A stretch of DNA of 64,000 nt, taken from positions 520,768-584,767 of the forward strand of contig NZ_FMTY01000002.1 of assembly GCF_900100625.1 (NCBI RefSeq), written 5' to 3'. Below the pieces are notes generated by a model. The model made no database searches. It was given only the letters and a program-made list of their open reading frames with translations, and was not told where the DNA came from. A program made the position numbers and the translations under genes. This document shows positions 60,801 through 64,000 of this stretch, piece by piece. This stretch comes from Flavobacterium saliperosum. GTDB taxonomy: Bacteria > Bacteroidota > Bacteroidia > Flavobacteriales > Flavobacteriaceae. The stretch's first letter is position 1; the number at the start of each line of letters is the position of its first letter.

Positions 60801-62256
60801 TCACCTTGGAACTTAAATCCACCAATCCGTTGAAATCCATTTTCAGATTGGGATCATTACTGTTAAAATAGCCTTTAAAATAAGGCATTTTCATAGTTCC
60901 GTCAACACTAATGTTCTGATAAGTGTAGCCGTTATATCTGAACTGATGAATCTGTCCTTTCACCGAAGTATTCAGGTATTTTTTATTAAATCCTTTCCCG
61001 TCAACATTCAAATCGACGGTAGCACGCTGAATGTCTTTTTGACCGGTTAAAGTTCCCAAATCAAAATCATGCAGGGAAATATATCCTTTATACGAGGCAT
61101 TGTTGATGTTATTAATGTTGTTCATCGACAGCTTTGACTCCAGTTCTCCCAGTTCCGACAAGATATACACATCGGCATCAATCGTTTTTTTGGTCAGTTT
61201 CACGTCCCCCACCAAATCGACTTTCCCGAGTCTTTTTAATGTTTCGGGAAGACTTTTACCTAAAATTCGGGGTAAAATGGCTTTCAGATGATCGTAATCA
61301 GAACTAACCCTGTCAAAATTGCCGTTCATGTAAAATTCCCCTTTTTTATTGAAAAGGTTTTTGAAATTAACTTTACCAATGATTTCCGATTGGTTCTTGT
61401 CCAATAATTTCAAATCGTTCAGCACGAAATTGTTTAAAGTTCCCGTTGCGTGGGTTTTCAGAAAGAAACGTTGGTTTTTTCCGAATTCATTATAGAAAAA
61501 ATTGAGTTCATTGGAAGAAACGGAAGCTTTTTCCATGTTGACATCAAAAACAACTTTATTATTGAAATCGGTAAAATCTTTCGGATTGTATTTTAAGGTA
61601 ACATCACCAATTAAAGAAGATTCATCCGTTTTCAAATCCATTTTTTTAAGGATGATGTTTTTCTTGGTATAAGTGAAATCCGCCGCCAAATTCTCAACAA
61701 ACAAACCGCGATGATCCTTTAAAGACAGCTTTTTAATAAGGGTAGTAACCTGAGGTCCTTTTATGAAAAAATCTTCCAATTCACCATTAAGTTTAGTGAA
61801 ATAAAGTGCTTTTGGATTTTTCAAATTCTCATCGATCAACTGGAAACGGCTGTTGGTTACATATAAGTCATCCGCTCGCAGACGAAATTTCCCCGAACCA
61901 GGTTTTCCGTTATCAAAAATAGCCACAAACAAATCCAGGTTTGTTTTAGGTTCACCTTTGTATTTTTTCAGCTTGAAGTTCAATCCGTCGATTCTTGCTT
62001 TTCCAAAAAACAAACGCGAATCTTTCACTTCTCTTATACTTAACAAATTAGTTTGCAGTCGATTTACAAAGAAAAGAGTATCCTTATGGTGATCGGAAAT
62101 CAAAATGCCTTTCAGTTTCACACTTCCGAAAACAGAAATGGCCACTTTATCGATTTTAATGTCGGTCTTATAATCCTTATTGAGAGTTTCGGTAACATAT
62201 TTGGCAATTTCTGTCTGTACCACCGGTAAAGAAAGTGCGATACCCAGCAGCAACAA
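57823..62256 (-). CDS. tamB: Translocation and assembly module protein TamB
   Basis: The protein has 1477 residues from a TTG and a short hydrophobic N-terminus (LLLGIALSLPVVQ). The long middle is the repetitive beta-rich groove of AsmA/TamB proteins, and the last 400 residues are the DUF490 domain (RNSGHGMKGRGEGTISMEINTLG, MWGDYQVYEGEYNFKSYGLI, VGGTEQAAIVGNVELQMLL). It is anchored in the inner membrane and spans the periplasm, moving lipids or aiding barrel insertion. In frame upstream, codons encode IKKFKKIAFRIILGIILLLL, a better membrane anchor, up to a stop at about 62315, but without ATG, GTG or TTG, so the true start is uncertain. Confidence 0.9.
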   Translation of the reverse strand: MLLLGIALSLPVVQTEIAKYVTETLNKDYKTDIKIDKVAISVFGSVKLKGILISDHHKDTLFFVNRLQTNLLSIREVKDSRLFFGKARIDGLNFKLKKYKGEPKTNLDLFVAIFDNGKPGSGKFRLRADDLYVTNSRFQLIDENLKNPKALYFTKLNGELEDFFIKGPQVTTLIKKLSLKDHRGLFVENLAADFTYTKKNIILKKMDLKTDESSLIGDVTLKYNPKDFTDFNNKVVFDVNMEKASVSSNELNFFYNEFGKNQRFFLKTHATGTLNNFVLNDLKLLDKNQSEIIGKVNFKNLFNKKGEFYMNGNFDRVSSDYDHLKAILPRILGKSLPETLKRLGKVDLVGDVKLTKKTIDADVYILSELGELESKLSMNNINNINNASYKGYISLHDFDLGTLTGQKDIQRATVDLNVDGKGFNKKYLNTSVKGQIHQFRYNGYTYQNISVDGTMKMPYFKGYFNSNDPNLKMDFNGLVDLSSKVKNYDFSAHIDYADLHLLNFRKQDSVAIFKGELMFKAKGNTLDDIDGRLEVANASYQNIKDTYYFDDFHVESTFDANRVRTIMVNSPDIVQGKVVGKFKVNQVQKIVENALGSLYANYSPNKLNPGQFLDFDFVIYNKIIEVFNPNITLAENTVLKGKINADEGNFKMNFSSPNVVAYKNTFDNIRVDIDNKNPLYNAFIELDSIKTKNYKVSDFSLINVTMNDTLFVRSEFKGGNTNQDFYNLNLYHTIDEENKSVVGFKKSEVNFKNYLWYLNENDTKDNKVVFNKKLTDFSIEKIALTHKGQKMELSGMLQGKNQKDIQLSFDNVDLAKVTPALTNLSFGGNLNGKVSVKQNEAIYQPASALTIDTLQINGYKLGNMDLQVTGDNSFRKFNVNSTIKNEDVESFYLNGNVEIVDNQSLLSLETRFSKFNIGAFGPLLGTIFSNVRGFASGQAAIVGTVNNPEIDGRLYLEDAGMKVPYLGVDYDMEKNAVVDVTEHQFLFRHIKITDTKYNTSGYVNGSVRHNKLADWSLDLDITSDNLLALDTKDSDDAVYYGVAFIDGEASIKGPTNALVVNMEAKSNKGTSIKIPVSDSQGLGNNSYIHFVTEKEKKDKERGIPTAENKYKGLELNFDFNINQNAEIEIILDRNSGHGMKGRGEGTISMEINTLGKFNMWGDYQVYEGEYNFKSYGLIDKKFTVKEYSTIRWDGEPMNAALNLEAVYKTESNPAVILDNASFNRKVPTDVIITVNGNLSNPEPDFIIDFPTVSSVLRSEIDYKLSDRDVRQTQALALLSGGGFLSPENSANAVTGTLFERASGLFTDIFTGEDDKFKVGLNYVQSDRNPLLQSQERVGVTMSTQINERITINGKLGVPVGGTEQAAIVGNVELQMLLNKEGSLKARVFNRENDINYIGEGIGYTQGVGLSYQVDFDNVRELWRKVFSKKDSEVTSDNPVDQDSDSDLSPEFINFIENRKKKSAEEPKKDLQKVPEIE

Positions 62257-62455
62257 TAATAGGATAATTCCTAAAATTATTCGAAATGCTATTTTTTTAA
62301 ATTTTTTGATACCTTAATTTGTTTTAAATTTGTCGAACCGACTTGTAAATTTAACCTTTTCAGAAACAAATACAAGGTTTTTCAGCCCTTGTTTATTGAT
62401 ATTTCAAAGATAATACAGTCGCCAGAATTATTAATACAAATTTCGTGCCTTTTTT

Positions 62456-63478
62456 ATGACAAAACCACCAATTTATATTCTAGCAATCGAAAGTTCTTGT
62501 GATGACACGGCTGCAGCGGTACTTGAAAACAATAAAGTTTTATCAAATATTGTTGCCAGACAGTCCATTCATGATGAATATGGCGGTGTTGTACCCGAAT
62601 TGGCTTCAAGGGCACACCAGCAAAATATAGTTCCGGTAATTGATGTCGCCTTAAAAAAAGCAAACATTACCAAATCGCAACTTTCCGGAATTGCTTTCAC
62701 TCAGGGTCCTGGTTTAATGGGCTCGCTATTAGTGGGAAGCTCGTTTGCGAAATCGATGGCAATGGCGCTGAATATTCCGTTAATGGCGGTACACCACATG
62801 CACGCTCATGTTTTAGCTCATTTTATTGACGAAGAGGGATTTGACAAACCTGTTTTTCCTTTTTTAGCCATGACCATTTCCGGCGGGCATACGCAGATTA
62901 TCAAAGTGAAAAGTTTTTTCGAAATGGAAATTATCGGAGAAACCACCGATGATGCCGTAGGTGAAGCGTTTGATAAAAGTGCCAAAATACTAGGCCTTCC
63001 CTATCCCGGCGGTCCTTTAATCGACAAATATGCCCAAGAAGGGAATCCGAAAGCGTTTCAATTCACCAAACCAAAAGTAGATGGATTGAACTTCAGTTTC
63101 AGCGGATTGAAAACACAAATTTTATATTTCGTACAGAAAAATGTCGCTCTGAATCCTAATTTTATTGAGGAGAACCGAAATGATATCTGTGCTTCCATTC
63201 AACACACCATTATTCAGATAATAATGGACAAGTTAAAAATGGCGGTAGCCGAAACCGGAATGACTCAAATTGCCATTGGTGGCGGAGTTTCAGCCAACTC
63301 CGGGATTCGAAACACGTTAAAAGAAGCAGAAGCAAAATACGGATGGAAAACCTTTGTTCCGAAATTTGAATATACCACCGATAATGCCGCGATGATTGGT
63401 ATTGTGGGCTATCATAAATTTTTAGAAAATCAGTTTAACGATGCTTCCGTAGTGTCTAAAGCCCGTATCGAATTTTAA
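62456..63478 (+). CDS. tsaD: tRNA N6-adenosine threonylcarbamoyltransferase TsaD
   Basis: The 340-residue protein has the family start YILAIESSCDDTAAAV, the metal-binding HHMHAH (His114 and His118), GPGLMGSLLVG, AMTISGGHTQI and KSAKILGLPYPGGP. It transfers threonylcarbamoyl to A37 of tRNAs reading ANN codons, with TsaB, TsaE and TsaC elsewhere. It is divergent from tamB with about 200 bp between, and rsmE follows immediately. Confidence 0.96.
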   Translation: MTKPPIYILAIESSCDDTAAAVLENNKVLSNIVARQSIHDEYGGVVPELASRAHQQNIVPVIDVALKKANITKSQLSGIAFTQGPGLMGSLLVGSSFAKSMAMALNIPLMAVHHMHAHVLAHFIDEEGFDKPVFPFLAMTISGGHTQIIKVKSFFEMEIIGETTDDAVGEAFDKSAKILGLPYPGGPLIDKYAQEGNPKAFQFTKPKVDGLNFSFSGLKTQILYFVQKNVALNPNFIEENRNDICASIQHTIIQIIMDKLKMAVAETGMTQIAIGGGVSANSGIRNTLKEAEAKYGWKTFVPKFEYTTDNAAMIGIVGYHKFLENQFNDASVVSKARIEF

Positions 63479-63479
63479 C

Positions 63480-64000
63480 ATGCAATTATTCTACAATCCC
63501 GATATCAATTCCGCTTTAAATGAGTTTTCTTTTGACAAGGAAGAAAGCAAACACATAGTTAAAGTTTTACGAAAGAAAGAAGGCGATATTTTACATGTTA
63601 CTAATGGGTTAGGTTTTTTATTTCATACCGAAATTATATTGGCTTCGGATAAAAAATGTACCGTTACAATCACCAAAACAGAAACGCAACACCCATCCGG
63701 ATTTTATCTTCATTTGGCCGTTGCACCTACAAAAATGAATGACCGCTTTGAATGGTTTCTGGAAAAGGCAACGGAAATTGGTGTCCATGAAATTACGCCG
63801 ATTATCTGTGATCATTCCGAACGAAAAATCATTAAAACCGAACGTTTCGATAAAATCATTCAATCCGCAATGAAGCAATCGCTGCAGTTTTATTTACCAA
63901 AACTAAACGAGCCAATAGCACTGAAAGACTTTATCAAACAACATCACGAAGGACATCTTTTCATAGCGCATTGTGAAGAAACGGATAAAAAATTACTCAA
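63480..64000 (+). CDS. rsmE: 16S rRNA (uracil-1498-N3)-methyltransferase RsmE (partial)
   Basis: The ORF starts at the ATG 1 bp after tsaD and runs off the window. The visible 173 residues contain the PUA-like N-terminal part (DKEESKHIVKVLRKKEGDILHVTNG) and the start of the SPOUT methylase domain (LHLAVAPTKMNDRFEWFLEKATEIGVHEITPI and CDHSERKIIKTERF), which is diagnostic for RsmE. It methylates U1498 of 16S rRNA in the 30S subunit. Close coupling with tsaD suggests one transcript. Confidence 0.93.
   Translation, partial: MQLFYNPDINSALNEFSFDKEESKHIVKVLRKKEGDILHVTNGLGFLFHTEIILASDKKCTVTITKTETQHPSGFYLHLAVAPTKMNDRFEWFLEKATEIGVHEITPIICDHSERKIIKTERFDKIIQSAMKQSLQFYLPKLNEPIALKDFIKQHHEGHLFIAHCEETDKKLL

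Overview
The window looks like chromosomal DNA of a member of the Flavobacteriaceae (Bacteroidota), most likely Flavobacterium or a close relative. The evidence is AT-rich intergenic DNA, A-rich leaders with few Shine-Dalgarno sites, a type IX secretion (T9SS type A) C-terminal sorting domain, a bacillithiol gene (bshA), a fused alpha/beta 2-oxoacid dehydrogenase E1, an SSS-transporter/histidine-kinase fusion, LES-type lipoproteins and a secreted protein with a Val-Gly-Ile-Gly-Thr start typical of the group. I saw no rRNA, tRNA, CRISPR array, prophage or complete insertion sequence.

Layout. (1) 1-6602, minus strand: a response regulator (cut by the window edge) overlaps an SSS-type transporter/histidine kinase, followed by two small membrane proteins, an MHS-family MFS transporter, an outer-membrane porin and an IS1 InsA-like zinc-ribbon/HTH protein. 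This reads as a sensing and uptake module for an organic acid. (2) 6869-18957, plus strand: a catabolic gene run for a 2-substituted benzoate (salicylate or anthranilate type) through CoA thioesters. It encodes a CoA ligase, a bifunctional salicylyl-CoA 5-hydroxylase/oxidoreductase, a hotdog thioesterase, a gentisate-dioxygenase-like bicupin, an FAH-family hydrolase and a maleate-isomerase-like enzyme. A flavin reductase, an SRPBCC protein, a nitrilase and a WG-repeat protein sit among them. (3) 19046-23003: an accessory stretch of small or unknown genes (two tiny membrane proteins, a metal-binding-domain lipoprotein, DUF1801, DUF4256 and secreted proteins). (4) 23138-35020: mostly housekeeping, with fused E1, a 2-oxoglutarate/Fe(II)-type oxygenase, SUI1, a nucleoside phosphorylase, a VOC-GNAT-solute-binding-transglutaminase run, ung, a MutS2-like ATPase and a DCC protein. 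(5) 35064-51154: a T9SS cargo protein, aroC, an LpxH-like phosphoesterase, bshA, a GH3/beta-lactamase fusion, two iron-sulfur redox proteins, an MCE protein and tandem amidases. (6) 51205-64000: lptD, ridA, mgsA, an N-acetylglucosamine-kinase-like gene, gapA, pfkA, tamB, tsaD and the start of rsmE.

The signal least explained by known features is a set of degenerate 8-nt tandem repeats (consensus about NNAACTTA) ending 3 to 11 nt before four unrelated start codons: the FAH hydrolase, the nucleoside phosphorylase, mutS2 and the HdrB-type Fe-S protein. A similar repeat with units of 9-11 nt precedes the SUI1 gene. The gene spacers also hold copies of dispersed palindromic repeats, and a pair of 13-bp direct repeats 21 bp apart may be a LytTR-type operator. 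The catabolic cluster, with a domesticated transposase DNA-binding protein divergent from it, is the most system-like part of the window.
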